Origin: Piscicola geometra
Taxonomy: Eukaryota; Annelida; Clitellata; Hirudinida; Piscicolidae
Direction: 5' to 3'
NCBI GenBank assembly: GCA_943735955.1
Contig: OX030955.1
Coordinates: 10,675,647-10,739,646 of the forward strand
DNA: 64,000 bases
The notes beneath the pieces are model-generated. The model searched no databases. It worked only from the letters and a program-made list of their open reading frames with translations, and was not told the origin of the DNA. The translations under genes were made by a program, and so were the position numbers. Shown in pieces: positions 10,884 to 23,314 of the stretch (positions within the stretch are counted from its first letter, which is position 1; the number at the start of each line of letters is the position of its first letter).

Positions 10884-11166
10884 ATTGAAAGTGAGATAAA
10901 AGATGCTTTTCAGCCTACATGTTGTACATCCCGCCTGAAATGTCCACCATGTATTTGTTATTTATTTTTTCACTTAAGTTGCCACCAACCGTCTTGCCTT
11001 TGCAACTTGCAAAAAGCTCCATATCGCTGAGAGAATAATACATTCTAAAAGAAAAACAGTTAATTAACGAAAAATGAATGCATTACAAAAAATTGCTGAT
11101 CAACTAACTATCTAATTAACCCGAGCTCTTTTTCGTATAGCAAAAATTGAAAAGAGAAAATAAAAA

Positions 11167-11284
11167 GTCTACGGCACCCGGTATTCCCAGGCGGTCACCC
11201 ATCCAAGTACTAACCGGGCTCGACGTTGCTTAACTTCGGTGATCGGACGAGAACCGGTGCTTTCAACGTGATATGGCCGTAGAC
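11167..11284 (-). rRNA. 5S rRNA gene, copy 28
   Basis: Consensus. Upstream type C. Confidence 0.97.
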
Positions 11285-11567
11285 ATTGAAAGCGAGATAA
11301 AAGATGCTTTTGAGCCTACATGTTGTACATCCCGCCTGAAATGTCCACCATGTATTTGTTATTTATTTTTGCACTTAAGTTGCCACCAACCGTCTTGCCG
11401 TTGCAACTGGCAAAAAGCTCCATATCGCTGAGAGAATAATACATTCTAAAAGAAAAACAGTTAATTAACGAAAAATGAATGCATTACAAAAAATTGCTGA
11501 TCAACTAACTATCTAATTAACCCGAGCTCTTTTTCGTATAGCAAAAATTGAAAAGAGAAAATAAAAA

Positions 11568-11685
11568 GTCTACGGCAGCCGGTATTCCCAGGCGGTCACC
11601 CATCCAAGTACTAACCGGGCTCGACGTTGCTTAACTTCGGTGATCGGACGAGAACCGGTGCTTTCAACGTGATATGGCCGTAGAC
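11568..11685 (-). rRNA. 5S rRNA gene, copy 29, G108C form
   Basis: G108C only. Upstream type A, ccaagtatt subtype. Confidence 0.96.
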
Positions 11686-11968
11686 ATTGAAAGTGAGATA
11701 AAAGATGCATTTGAGCCTATATGTTGTACAGCCCGCCTGAAATGTCCACCAAGTATTTGTTATTTATTTTTGCACTTAAGTTGCCACCTACCGTCTTGCC
11801 TTTGCAACTTGCAAAAAGCTCCATATCGCTGAGAGAATAATACATTCTAAAAGAAAAACAGTTAATTAACGAAAAATGAATGCATTACAAAAAATTGCTG
11901 ATCAACTAACTATCTAATTAACCCGAGCTCTTTTTCGTATAGCAAAAATTGAAAAGAGAAAATAAAAA

Positions 11969-12086
11969 GTCTACGGCACCCGGTATTCCCAGGCGGTCAC
12001 CCATCCAAGTACTAACCGGGCTCGACGTTGCTTAACTTCGGTGATCGGACGAGAACCGGTGCTTTCAACGTGATATGGCCGTAGAC
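11969..12086 (-). rRNA. 5S rRNA gene, copy 30
   Basis: Consensus gene joined to a type A upstream region, one of the few such combinations. The spacer also has a private ctatcaaatt. Confidence 0.97.
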
Positions 12087-12369
12087 ATTGAAAGTGAGAT
12101 AAAAGATGCATTTGAGCCTATATGTTGTACAGCCCGCCTGAAATGTCCACCATGTATTTGTTATTTATTTTTGCACTTAAGTTGCCACCTACCGTCTTGC
12201 CTTTGCAACTTGCAAAAAGCTCCATATCGCTGAGAGAATAATACATTCTAAAAGAAAAACAGTTAATTAACGAAAAATGAATGCATTACAAAAAATTGCT
12301 GATCAACTAACTATCAAATTAACCCGAGCTCTTTTTCGTATAGCAAAAATTGAAAAGAGAAAATAAAAA

Positions 12370-12487
12370 GTCTACGGCAGCCGGTATTCCCAGGCGGTCA
12401 CCCATCCAAGTACTAACCGGGCTCGACGTTGCTTAACTTCGGTGATCGGACGAGAACCGGTGCTTTCAACGTGATATGGCCGTAGAC
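12370..12487 (-). rRNA. 5S rRNA gene, copy 31, G108C form
   Basis: G108C joined to a type S upstream region. With copy 30 beside it, this looks like the reciprocal pairing of gene and promoter types. Confidence 0.96.
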
Positions 12488-12770
12488 ATTGAAAGTGAGA
12501 TAAAAGATGCTTTTGAGCCTACATGTTGTACATCCCGCCTGAAATGTCCACCATGTATTTGTTATTTATTTTTGCACTTAAGTTGCCACCAACCGTCTTG
12601 CCGTTGCAACTTGCAAAAAGCTCCATATCGCTGAGAGAATAATACATTCTAAAAGAAAAACAGTTAATTAACGAAAAATGAATGCATTACAAAAAATTGC
12701 TGATCAACTAACTATCTAATTAACCCGAGCTCTTTTTCGTATAGCAAAAATTGAAAAGAGAAAATAAAAA

Positions 12771-12888
12771 GTCTACGGCAGCCGGTATTCCCAGGCGGTC
12801 ACCCATCCAAGTACTAACCGGGCTCGACGTTGCTTAACTTCGGTGATCGGACGAGAACCGGTGCTTTCAACGTGATATGGCCGTAGAC
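12771..12888 (-). rRNA. 5S rRNA gene, copy 32, G108C form
   Basis: G108C only. Upstream type A. Confidence 0.96.
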
Positions 12889-13171
12889 ATTGAAAGTGAG
12901 ATAAAAGATGCATTTGAGCCTATATGTTGTACAGCCCGCCTGAAATGTCCACCATGTATTTGTTATTTATTTTTGCACTTAAGTTGCCACCTACCGTCTT
13001 GCCTTTGCAACTTGCAAAAAGCTCCATATCGCTGAGAGAATAATACATTCTAAAAGAAAAACAGTTAATTAACGAAAAATGAATGCATTACAAAAAATTG
13101 CTGATCAACTAACTATCTAATTAACCCGAGCTCTTTTTCGTATAGCAAAAATTGAAAAGAGAAAATAAAAA

Positions 13172-13289
13172 GTCTACGGCACCCGGTATTCCCAGGCGGT
13201 CACCCATCCAAGTACTAACCGGGCTCGACGTTGCTTAACTTCGGTGATCGGACGAGAACCGGTGCTTTCAACGTGATATGGCCGTAGAC
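13172..13289 (-). rRNA. 5S rRNA gene, copy 33
   Basis: Consensus. Upstream type B', with gcaatttgc. Confidence 0.97.
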
Positions 13290-13572
13290 ATTGAAAGTGA
13301 GATAAAAGATGCTTATCAGCCTACATGTTGTACATCCCGCCTGAAATGTCCACCATGTATTTGTTATTTATTTTTTCACTTAAGTTGCCACCAACCGTCT
13401 TGCCTTTGCAATTTGCAAAAAGCTCCATATCGCTGAGAGAATAATACATTCTAAAAGAAAAACAGTTAATTAACGAAAAATGAATGCATTACAAAAAATT
13501 GCTGATCAACTAACTATCTAATTAACCCGAGCTCTTTTTCGTATAGCAAAAATTGAAAAGAGAAAATAAAAA

Positions 13573-13690
13573 GTCTACGGCACCCGGTATTCCCAGGCGG
13601 TCACCCATCCAAGTACTAACCGGGCTCGACGTTGCTTAACTTCGGTGATCGGACGAGAACCGGTGCTTTCAACGTGATATGGCCGTAGAC
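13573..13690 (-). rRNA. 5S rRNA gene, copy 34
   Basis: Consensus. Upstream type B. Confidence 0.97.
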
Positions 13691-13973
13691 ATTGAAAGTG
13701 AGATAAAAGATGCTTTTCAGCCTACATGTTGTACATCCCGCCTGAAATGTCCACCATGTATTTGTTATTTATTTTTTCACTTAAGTTGCCACCAACCGTC
13801 TTGCCTTTGCAACTTGCAAAAAGCTCCATATCGCTGAGAGAATAATACATTCTAAAAGAAAAACAGTTAATTAACGAAAAATGAATGCATTACAAAAAAT
13901 TGCTGATCAACTAACTATCTAATTAACCCGAGCTCTTTTTCGTATAGCAAAAATTGAAAAGAGAAAATAAAAA

Positions 13974-14091
13974 GTCTAGGGCACCCGGTATTCCCAGGCG
14001 GTCACCCATCCAAGTACTAACCGGGCTCGACGTTGCTTAACTTCGGTGATCGGACGAGAACCGGTGCTTTCAACGTGATATGGCCGTAGAC
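13974..14091 (-). rRNA. 5S rRNA gene, copy 35
   Basis: One change, G113C, which makes C6-C113 a mismatch inside helix I. Upstream type C. Confidence 0.94.
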
Positions 14092-14374
14092 ATTGAAAGC
14101 GAGATAAAAGATGCTTTTGAGCCTACATGTTGTACATCCCGCCTGAAATGTCCACCATGTATTTGTTATTTATTTTTGCACTTAAGTTGCCACCAACCGT
14201 CTTGCCGTTGCAACTGGCAAAAAGCTCCATATCGCTGAGAGAATAATACATTCTAAAAGAAAAACAGTTAATTAACGAAAAATGAATGCATTACAAAAAA
14301 TTGCTGATCAACTAACTATCTAATTAACCCGAGCTCTTTTTCGTATAGCAAAAATTGAAAAGAGAAAATAAAAA

Positions 14375-14492
14375 GTCTACGGCAGCCGGTATTCCCAGGC
14401 GGTCACCCATCCAAGTACTAACCGGGCTCGACGTTGCTTAACTTCGGTGATCGGACGAGAACCGGTGCTTTCAACGTGATATGGCCGTAGAC
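14375..14492 (-). rRNA. 5S rRNA gene, copy 36, G108C form
   Basis: G108C only. Upstream type A. Confidence 0.96.
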
Positions 14493-14775
14493 ATTGAAAG
14501 TGAGATAAAAGATGCATTTGAGCCTATATGTTGTACAGCCCGCCTGAAATGTCCACCATGTATTTGTTATTTATTTTTGCACTTAAGTTGCCACCTACCG
14601 TCTTGCCTTTGCAACTTGCAAAAAGCTCCATATCGCTGAGAGAATAATACATTCTAAAAGAAAAACAGTTAATTAACGAAAAATGAATGCATTACAAAAA
14701 ATTGCTGATCAACTAACTATCTAATTAACCCGAGCTCTTTTTCGTATAGCAAAAATTGAAAAGAGAAAATAAAAA

Positions 14776-14893
14776 GTCTACGGCACCCGGTATTCCCAGG
14801 CGGTCACCCATCCAAGTACTAACCGGGCTCGACGTTGCTTAACTTCGGTGATCGGACGAGAACCGGTGCTTTCAACGTGATATGGCCGTAGAC
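14776..14893 (-). rRNA. 5S rRNA gene, copy 37
   Basis: Consensus gene. Hybrid upstream region: type S near the gene (ttttgag), type B further out (ttttttcac). Confidence 0.97.
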
Positions 14894-15176
14894 ATTGAAA
14901 GTGAGATAAAAGATGCTTTTGAGCCTACATGTTGTACATCCCGCCTGAAATGTCCACCATGTATTTGTTATTTATTTTTTCACTTAAGTTGCCACCAACC
15001 GTCTTGCCTTTGCAACTTGCAAAAAGCTCCATATCGCTGAGAGAATAATACATTCTAAAAGAAAAACAGTTAATTAACGAAAAATGAATGCATTACAAAA
15101 AATTGCTGATCAACTAACTATCTAATTAACCCGAGCTCTTTTTCGTATAGCAAAAATTGAAAAGAGAAAATAAAAA

Positions 15177-15294
15177 GTCTACGGCACCCGGTATTCCCAG
15201 GCGGTCACCCATCCAAGTACTAACCGGGCTCGACGTTGCTTAACTTCGGTGATCGGACGAGAACCGGTGCTTTCAACGTGATATGGCCGTAGAC
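15177..15294 (-). rRNA. 5S rRNA gene, copy 38
   Basis: Consensus. Upstream type C. Confidence 0.97.
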
Positions 15295-15577
15295 ATTGAA
15301 AGCGAGATAAAAGATGCTTTTGAGCCTACATGTTGTACATCCCGCCTGAAATGTCCACCATGTATTTGTTATTTATTTTTGCACTTAAGTTGCCACCAAC
15401 CGTCTTGCCGTTGCAACTGGCAAAAAGCTCCATATCGCTGAGAGAATAATACATTCTAAAAGAAAAACAGTTAATTAACGAAAAATGAATGCATTACAAA
15501 AAATTGCTGATCAACTAACTATCTAATTAACCCGAGCTCTTTTTCGTATAGCAAAAATTGAAAAGAGAAAATAAAAA

Positions 15578-15695
15578 GTCTACGGCAGCCGGTATTCCCA
15601 GGCGGTCACCCATCCAAGTACTAACCGGGCTCGACGTTGCTTAACTTCGGTGATCGGACGAGAACCGGTGCTTTCAACGTGATATGGCCGTAGAC
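15578..15695 (-). rRNA. 5S rRNA gene, copy 39, G108C form
   Basis: G108C joined to a type S upstream region with the gcatttcaaa mark. Last unit of the first A/B/C domain. Confidence 0.96.
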
Positions 15696-15978
15696 ATTGA
15701 AAGTGAGATAAAAGATGCTTTTGAGCCTACATGTTGTACATCCCGCCTGAAATGTCCACCATGTATTTGTTATTTATTTTTGCACTTAAGTTGCCACCAA
15801 CCGTCTTGCCGTTGCAACTTGCAAAAAGCTCCATATCGCTGAGAGAATAATACATTCTAAAAGAAAAACAGTTAATTAACGAAAAATGAATGCATTTCAA
15901 AAAATTGCTGATCAACTAACTATCTAATTAACCCGAGCTCTTTTTCGTATAGCAAAAATTGAAAAGAGAAAATAAAAA

Positions 15979-16096
15979 GTCTACGGCACCCGGTATTCCC
16001 AGGCGGTCACCCATCCAAGTACTAACCGGGCTCGACGTTGCTTAACTTCGGTGATCGGACGAGAACCGGTGCTTTCAACGTGATATGGCCGTAGAC
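15979..16096 (-). rRNA. 5S rRNA gene, copy 40
   Basis: Consensus. Upstream type S with private marks gattccttt and ctgatag. Confidence 0.97.
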
Positions 16097-16379
16097 ATTG
16101 AAAGTGAGATAAAAGATTCCTTTGAGCCTACATGTTGTACATCCCGCCTGAAATGTCCACCATGTATTTGTTATTTATTTTTGCACTTAAGTTGCCACCA
16201 ACCGTCTTGCCGTTGCAACTTGCAAAAAGCTCTATATCGCTGATAGAATAATACATTCTAAAAGAAAAACAGTTAATTAACGAAAAATGAATGCATTACA
16301 AAAAATTGCTGATCAACTAACTATCTAATTAACCCGAGCTCTTTTTCGTATAGCAAAAATTGAAAAGAGAAAATAAAAA

Positions 16380-16497
16380 GTCTACGGCACCCGGTATTCC
16401 CAGGCGGTCACCCATCCAAGTACTAACCGGGCTCGACGTTGCTTAACTTCGGTGATCGGACGAGAACCGGTGCTTTCAACGTGATATGGCCGTAGAC
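16380..16497 (-). rRNA. 5S rRNA gene, copy 41
   Basis: Consensus. Upstream type S, gagaca. Starts a dimer repeat. Confidence 0.97.
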
Positions 16498-16780
16498 ATT
16501 GAAAGTGAGATAAAAGATGCTTTTGAGCCTACATGTTGTACATCCCGCCTGAAATGTCCACCATGTATTTGTTATTTATTTTTGCACTTAAGTTGCCACC
16601 AACCGTCTTGCCGTTGCAACTTGCAAAAAGCTCCATATCGCTGAGACAATAATACATTCTAAAAGAAAAACAGTTAATTAACGAAAAATGAATGCATTAC
16701 AAAAAATTGCTGATCAACTAACTATCTAATTAACCCGAGCTTTTTTTCGTATAGCAAAAATTGAAAAGAGAAAATAAAAA

Positions 16781-16898
16781 GTCTACGGCACCCGGTATTC
16801 CCAGGCGGTCACCCATCCAAGTACTAACCGGGCTCGACATTGCTTAACTTCGGTGATCGGACGAGAACCGGTGCTTTCAACGTGATATGGCCGTAGAC
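16781..16898 (-). rRNA. 5S rRNA gene, copy 42
   Basis: C60U in box A, leaving a G18-U60 wobble. Upstream type S with a change at -2. Confidence 0.95.
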
Positions 16899-17181
16899 AA
16901 TGAAAGTGAGATAAAAGATGCTTTTGAGCCTACATGTTGTACATCCCGCCTGAAATGTCCACCATGTATTTGTTATTTATTTTTGCACTTAAGTTGCCAC
17001 CAACCGTCTTGCCGTTGCAACTTGCAAAAAGCTCCATATCGCTGAGAGAATAATACATTCTAAAAGAAAAACAGTTAATTAACGAAAAATGAATGCATTA
17101 CAAAAAATTGCTGATCAACTAACTATCTAATTAACCCGAGCTTTTTTTCGTATAGCAAAAATTGAAAAGAGAAATTAAAAA

Positions 17182-17299
17182 GTCTACGGCACCCGGTATT
17201 CCCAGGCGGTCACCCATCCAAGTACTAACCGGGCTCGACGTTGCTTAACTTCGGTGATCGGACGAGAACCGGTGCATTCAACGTGATATGGCCGTAGAC
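17182..17299 (-). rRNA. 5S rRNA gene, copy 43
   Basis: A24U in loop B, which should not break a helix. Upstream type S, gagaca. The back-up T tract downstream is shortened from TTTT to TTT. Confidence 0.95.
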
Positions 17300-17582
17300 A
17301 TTGAAAGTGAGATAAAAGATGCTTTTGAGCCTACATGTTGTACATCCCGCCTGAAATGTCCACCATGTATTTGTTATTTATTTTTGCACTTAAGTTGCCA
17401 CCAACCGTCTTGCCGTTGCAACTTGCAAAAAGCTCCATATCGCTGAGACAATAATACATTCTAAAAGAAAAACAGTTAATTAACGAAAAATGAATGCATT
17501 ACAAAAAATTGCTGATCAACTAACTATCTAATTAACCCGAGCTTTTTTTCGTATAGCAAAAATTGAAAAGAGAAAATAAAAA

Positions 17583-17700
17583 GTCTACGGCACCCGGTAT
17601 TCCCAGGCGGTCACCCATCCAAGTACTAACCGGGCTCGACATTGCTTAACTTCGGTGATCGGACGAGAACCGGTGCTTTCAACGTGATATGGCCGTAGAC
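17583..17700 (-). rRNA. 5S rRNA gene, copy 44
   Basis: C60U, as in copy 42. Upstream type S. Confidence 0.95.
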
Positions 17701-17983
17701 ATTGAAAGTGAGATAAAAGATGCTTTTGAGCCTACATGTTGTACATCCCGCCTGAAATGTCCACCATGTATTTGTTATTTATTTTTGCACTTAAGTTGCC
17801 ACCAACCGTCTTGCCGTTGCAACTTGCAAAAAGCTCCATATCGCTGAGAGAATAATACATTCTAAAAGAAAAACAGTTAATTAACGAAAAATGAATGCAT
17901 TACAAAAAATTGCTGATCAACTAACTATCTAATTAACCCGAGCTTTTTTTCGTATAGCAAAAATTGAAAAGAGAAATTAAAAA

Positions 17984-18101
17984 GTCTACGGCACCCGGTA
18001 TTCCCAGGCGGTCACCCATCCAAGTACTAACCGGGCTCGACGTTGCTTAACTTCGGTGATCGGACGAGAACCGGTGCTTTCAACGTGATATGGCCGTAGA
18101 C
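17984..18101 (-). rRNA. 5S rRNA gene, copy 45
   Basis: Consensus. Upstream type S. Downstream back-up T tract shortened to TTT. Confidence 0.97.
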
Positions 18102-18384
18102 ATTGAAAGTGAGATAAAAGATGCTTTTGAGCCTACATGTTGTACATCCCGCCTGAAATGTCCACCATGTATTTGTTATTTATTTTTGCACTTAAGTTGC
18201 CACCAACCGTCTTGCCGTTGCAACTTGCAAAAAGCTCCATATCGCTGAGAGAATAATACATTCTAAAAGAAAAACAGTTAATTAACGAAAAATGAATGCA
18301 TTACAAAAAATTGCTGATCAACTAACTATCTAATTAACCCGAGCTTTTTTTCGTATAGCAAAAATTGAAAAGAGAAATTAAAAA

Positions 18385-18502
18385 GTCTACGGCACCCGGT
18401 ATTCCCAGGCGGTCACCCATCCAAGTACTAACCGGGCTCGACGTTGCTTAACTTCGGTGATCGGACGAGAACCGGTGCTTTCAACGTGATATGGCCGTAG
18501 AC
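18385..18502 (-). rRNA. 5S rRNA gene, copy 46
   Basis: Consensus. Upstream type S with gaaaatgag. Downstream back-up T tract shortened to TTT. Confidence 0.97.
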
Positions 18503-18785
18503 ATTGAAAATGAGATAAAAGATGCTTTTGAGCCTACATGTTGTACATCCCGCCTGAAATGTCCACCATGTATTTGTTATTTATTTTTGCACTTAAGTTG
18601 CCACCAACCGTCTTGCCGTTGCAACTTGCAAAAAGCTCCATATCGCTGAGAGAATAATACATTCTAAAAGAAAAACAGTTAATTAACGAAAAATGAATGC
18701 ATTACAAAAAATTGCTGATCAACTAACTATCTAATTAACCCGAGCTTTTTTTCGTATAGCAAAAATTGAAAAGAGAAAATAAAAA

Positions 18786-18903
18786 GTCTACGGCACCCGG
18801 TATTCCCAGGCGGTCACCCATCCAAGTACTAATCGGGCTCGACGTTGCTTAACTTCGGTGATCGGACGAGAACCGGTGCTTTCAACGTGATATGGCCGTA
18901 GAC
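18786..18903 (-). rRNA. 5S rRNA gene, copy 47
   Basis: G71A, which turns G71-C104 of helix V into A-C and also changes the intermediate element. Upstream type A. Confidence 0.94.
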
Positions 18904-19186
18904 ATTGAAAGTGAGATAAAAGATGCATTTGAGCCTATATGTTGTACAGCCCGCCTGAAATGTCCACCATGTATTTGTTATTTATTTTTGCACTTAAGTT
19001 GCCACCTACCGTCTTGCCTTTGCAACTTGCAAAAAGCTCCATATCGCTGAGAGAATAATACATTCTAAAAGAAAAACAGTTAATTAACGAAAAATGAATG
19101 CATTACAAAAAATTGCTGATCAACTAACTATCTAATTAACCCGAGCTCTTTTTCGTATAGCAAAAATTGAAAAGAGAAAATAAAAA

Positions 19187-19304
19187 GTCTACGGCACCCG
19201 GTATTCCCAGGCGGTCACCCATCCAAGTACTAACCGGGCTCGACGTTGCTTAACTTCGGTGATCGGACGAGAACCGGTGCTTTCAACGTGATATGGCCGT
19301 AGAC
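19187..19304 (-). rRNA. 5S rRNA gene, copy 48
   Basis: Consensus. Upstream type B with private gaacgtgag. Confidence 0.97.
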
Positions 19305-19587
19305 ATTGAACGTGAGATAAAAGATGCTTTTCAGCCTACATGTTGTACATCCCGCCTGAAATGTCCACCATGTATTTGTTATTTATTTTTTCACTTAAGT
19401 TGCCACCAACCGTCTTGCCTTTGCAACTTGCAAAAAGCTCCATATCGCTGAGAGAATAATACATTCTAAAAGAAAAACAGTTAATTAACGAAAAATGAAT
19501 GCATTACAAAAAATTGCTGATCAACTAACTATCTAATTAACCCGAGCTCTTTTTCGTATAGCAAAAATTGAAAAGAGAAAATAAAAA

Positions 19588-19705
19588 GTCTACGGCACCC
19601 GGTATTCCCAGGCGGTCACCCATCCAAGTACTAACCGGGCTCGACGTTGCTTAACTTCGGTGATCGGACGAGAACCGGTGCTTTCAACGTGATATGGCCG
19701 TAGAC
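19588..19705 (-). rRNA. 5S rRNA gene, copy 49
   Basis: Consensus. Upstream type C with private aacggaaaatg. Confidence 0.97.
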
Positions 19706-19988
19706 ATTGAAAGCGAGATAAAAGATGCTTTTGAGCCTACATGTTGTACATCCCGCCTGAAATGTCCACCATGTATTTGTTATTTATTTTTGCACTTAAG
19801 TTGCCACCAACCGTCTTGCCGTTGCAACTGGCAAAAAGCTCCATATCGCTGAGAGAATAATACATTCTAAAAGAAAAACAGTTAATTAACGGAAAATGAA
19901 TGCATTACAAAAAATTGCTGATCAACTAACTATCTAATTAACCCGAGCTCTTTTTCGTATAGCAAAAATTGAAAAGAGAAAATAAAAA

Positions 19989-20106
19989 GTCTACGGCAGC
20001 CGGTATTCCCAGGCGGTCACCCATCCAAGTACTAACCGGGCTCGACGTTGCTTAACTTCGGTGATCGGACGAGAACCGGTGCTTTCAACATGATATGGCC
20101 GTAGAC
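19989..20106 (-). rRNA. 5S rRNA gene, copy 50, G108C form
   Basis: G108C plus C17U, the latter leaving a U17-G61 wobble in helix II. Upstream type A. Starts an A-B-C trimer. Confidence 0.95.
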
Positions 20107-20389
20107 ATTGAAAGTGAGATAAAAGATGCATTTGAGCCTATATGTTGTACAGCCCGCCTGAAATGTCCACCATGTATTTGTTATTTATTTTTGCACTTAA
20201 GTTGCCACCTACCGTCTTGCCTTTGCAACTTGCAAAAAGCTCCATATCGCTGAGAGAATAATACATTCTAAAAGAAAAACAGTTAATTAACGAAAAATGA
20301 ATGCATTACAAAAAATTGCTGATCAACTAACTATCTAATTAACCCGAGCTCTTTTTCGTATAGCAAAAATTGAAAAGAGAAAATAAAAA

Positions 20390-20507
20390 GTCTACGGCAC
20401 CCGGTATTCCCAGGCGGTCACCCATCCAAGTACTAACCGGGCTCGACGTTGCTTAACTTCGGTGATCGGACGAGAACCGGTGCTTTCAACGTGATATGGC
20501 CGTAGAC
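20390..20507 (-). rRNA. 5S rRNA gene, copy 51
   Basis: Consensus. Upstream type B with caaataattg. Confidence 0.97.
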
Positions 20508-20790
20508 ATTGAAAGTGAGATAAAAGATGCTTTTCAGCCTACATGTTGTACATCCCGCCTGAAATGTCCACCATGTATTTGTTATTTATTTTTTCACTTA
20601 AGTTGCCACCAACCGTCTTGCCTTTGCAACTTGCAAAAAGCTCCATATCGCTGAGAGAATAATACATTCTAAAAGAAAAACAGTTAATTAACGAAAAATG
20701 AATGCATTACAAATAATTGCTGATCAACTAACTATCTAATTAACCCGAGCTCTTTTTCGTATAGCAAAAATTGAAAAGAGAAAATAGAAA

Positions 20791-20908
20791 GTCTACGGCA
20801 CCCGGTATTCCCAGGCGGTCACCCATCCAAGTACTAACCGGGCTCGACGTTGCTTAACTTCGGTGATCGGACGAGAACCGGTGCTTTCAACGTGATATGG
20901 CCGTAGAC
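20791..20908 (-). rRNA. 5S rRNA gene, copy 52, terminator changed
   Basis: Consensus gene, but a substitution at 20787 cuts the T5 stop after the gene to T3. The next tract, T4, lies a few bases further. Upstream type C. Confidence 0.96.
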
Positions 20909-21191
20909 ATTGAAAGCGAGATAAAAGATGCTTTTGAGCCTACATGTTGTACATCCCGCCTGAAATGTCCACCATGTATTTGTTATTTATTTTTGCACTT
21001 AAGTTGCCACCAACCGTCTTGCCGTTGCAACTGGCAAAAAGCTCCATATCGCTGAGAGAATAATACATTCTAAAAGAAAAACAGTTAATTAACGAAAAAT
21101 GAATGCATTACAAAAAATTGCTGATCAACTAACTATCTAATTAACCCGAGCTCTTTTTCGTATAGCAAAAATTGAAAAGAGAAAATAAAAA

Positions 21192-21309
21192 GTCTACGGC
21201 AGCCGGTATTCCCAGGCGGTCACCCATCCAAGTACTAACCGGGCTCGACGTTGCTTAACTTCGGTGATCGGACGAGAACCGGTGCTTTCAACGTGATATG
21301 GCCGTAGAC
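21192..21309 (-). rRNA. 5S rRNA gene, copy 53, G108C form
   Basis: G108C only, lacking the C17U of copies 50, 60 and 63. Upstream type A. Confidence 0.96.
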
Positions 21310-21592
21310 ATTGAAAGTGAGATAAAAGATGCATTTGAGCCTATATGTTGTACAGCCCGCCTGAAATGTCCACCATGTATTTGTTATTTATTTTTGCACT
21401 TAAGTTGCCACCTACCGTCTTGCCTTTGCAACTTGCAAAAAGCTCCATATCGCTGAGAGAATAATACATTCTAAAAGAAAAACAGTTAATTAACGAAAAA
21501 TGAATGCATTACAAAAAATTGCTGATCAACTAACTATCTAATTAACCCGAGCTCTTTTTCGTATAGCAAAAATTGAAAAGAGAAAATAAAAA

Positions 21593-21710
21593 GTCTACGG
21601 CACCCGGTATTCCCAGGCGGTCACCCATCCAAGTACTAACCGGGCTCGACGTTGCTTAACTTCGGTGATCGGACGAGAACCGGTGCTTTCAACGTGATAT
21701 GGCCGTAGAC
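21593..21710 (-). rRNA. 5S rRNA gene, copy 54
   Basis: Consensus. Upstream type B with caaataattg. Confidence 0.97.
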
Positions 21711-21993
21711 ATTGAAAGTGAGATAAAAGATGCTTTTCAGCCTACATGTTGTACATCCCGCCTGAAATGTCCACCATGTATTTGTTATTTATTTTTTCAC
21801 TTAAGTTGCCACCAACCGTCTTGCCTTTGCAACTTGCAAAAAGCTCCATATCGCTGAGAGAATAATACATTCTAAAAGAAAAACAGTTAATTAACGAAAA
21901 ATGAATGCATTACAAATAATTGCTGATCAACTAACTATCTAATTAACCCGAGCTCTTTTTCGTATAGCAAAAATTGAAAAGAGAAAATAGAAA

Positions 21994-22111
21994 GTCTACG
22001 GCACCCGGTATTCCCAGGCGGTCACCCATCCAAGTACTAACCGGGCTCGACGTTGCTTAACTTCGGTGATCGGACGAGAACCGGTGCTTTCAACGTGATA
22101 TGGCCGTAGAC
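21994..22111 (-). rRNA. 5S rRNA gene, copy 55, terminator changed
   Basis: Consensus gene with the T5 stop cut to T3 by the change at 21990. Upstream type C with private gaagctttt. Confidence 0.96.
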
Positions 22112-22394
22112 ATTGAAAGCGAGATAAAAGAAGCTTTTGAGCCTACATGTTGTACATCCCGCCTGAAATGTCCACCATGTATTTGTTATTTATTTTTGCA
22201 CTTAAGTTGCCACCAACCGTCTTGCCGTTGCAACTGGCAAAAAGCTCCATATCGCTGAGAGAATAATACATTCTAAAAGAAAAACAGTTAATTAACGAAA
22301 AATGAATGCATTACAAAAAATTGCTGATCAACTAACTATCTAATTAACCCGAGCTCTTTTTCGTATAGCAAAAATTGAAAAGAGAAAATAAAAA

Positions 22395-22512
22395 GTCTAC
22401 GGCAGCCGGTATTCCCAGGCGGTCACCCATCCAAGTACTAACCGGGCTCGACGTTGCTTAACTTCGGTGATCGGACGAGAACCGGTGCTTTCAACGTGAT
22501 ATGGCCGTAGAC
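22395..22512 (-). rRNA. 5S rRNA gene, copy 56, G108C form
   Basis: G108C only. Upstream type A. Confidence 0.96.
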
Positions 22513-22795
22513 ATTGAAAGTGAGATAAAAGATGCATTTGAGCCTATATGTTGTACAGCCCGCCTGAAATGTCCACCATGTATTTGTTATTTATTTTTGC
22601 ACTTAAGTTGCCACCTACCGTCTTGCCTTTGCAACTTGCAAAAAGCTCCATATCGCTGAGAGAATAATACATTCTAAAAGAAAAACAGTTAATTAACGAA
22701 AAATGAATGCATTACAAAAAATTGCTGATCAACTAACTATCTAATTAACCCGAGCTCTTTTTCGTATAGCAAAAATTGAAAAGAGAAAATAAAAA

Positions 22796-22913
22796 GTCTA
22801 CGGCACCCGGTATTCCCAGGCGGTCACCCATCCAAGTACTAACCGGGCTCGACGTTGCTTAACTTCGGTGATCGGACGAGAACCGGTGCTTTCAACGTGA
22901 TATGGCCGTAGAC
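22796..22913 (-). rRNA. 5S rRNA gene, copy 57
   Basis: Consensus. Upstream type B. Confidence 0.97.
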
Positions 22914-23196
22914 ATTGAAAGTGAGATAAAAGATGCTTTTCAGCCTACATGTTGTACATCCCGCCTGAAATGTCCACCATGTATTTGTTATTTATTTTTT
23001 CACTTAAGTTGCCACCAACCGTCTTGCCTTTGCAACTTGCAAAAAGCTCCATATCGCTGAGAGAATAATACATTCTAAAAGAAAAACAGTTAATTAACGA
23101 AAAATGAATGCATTACAAAAAATTGCTGATCAACTAACTATCTAATTAACCCGAGCTCTTTTTCGTATAGCAAAAATTGAAAAGAGAAAATAAAAA

Positions 23197-23314
23197 GTCT
23201 ACGGCACCCGGTATTCCCAGGCGGTCACCCATCCAAGTACTAACCGGGCTCGACGTTGCTTAACTTCGGTGATCGGACGAGAACCGGTGCTTTCAACGTG
23301 ATATGGCCGTAGAC
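23197..23314 (-). rRNA. 5S rRNA gene, copy 58
   Basis: Consensus. Upstream type B. Same unit as copy 57, a single-unit duplication that interrupts the trimer order. Confidence 0.97.

Larger units (their letters stand above)
16380..17983 (-). repeat. Duplicated dimer, 2 x 802 bp
   Basis: Copies 41-42 and 43-44 alternate a gagaca spacer with a C60U gene. The halves meet at 17182 and differ at a few bases, such as A24U in copy 43. Confidence 0.75.
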
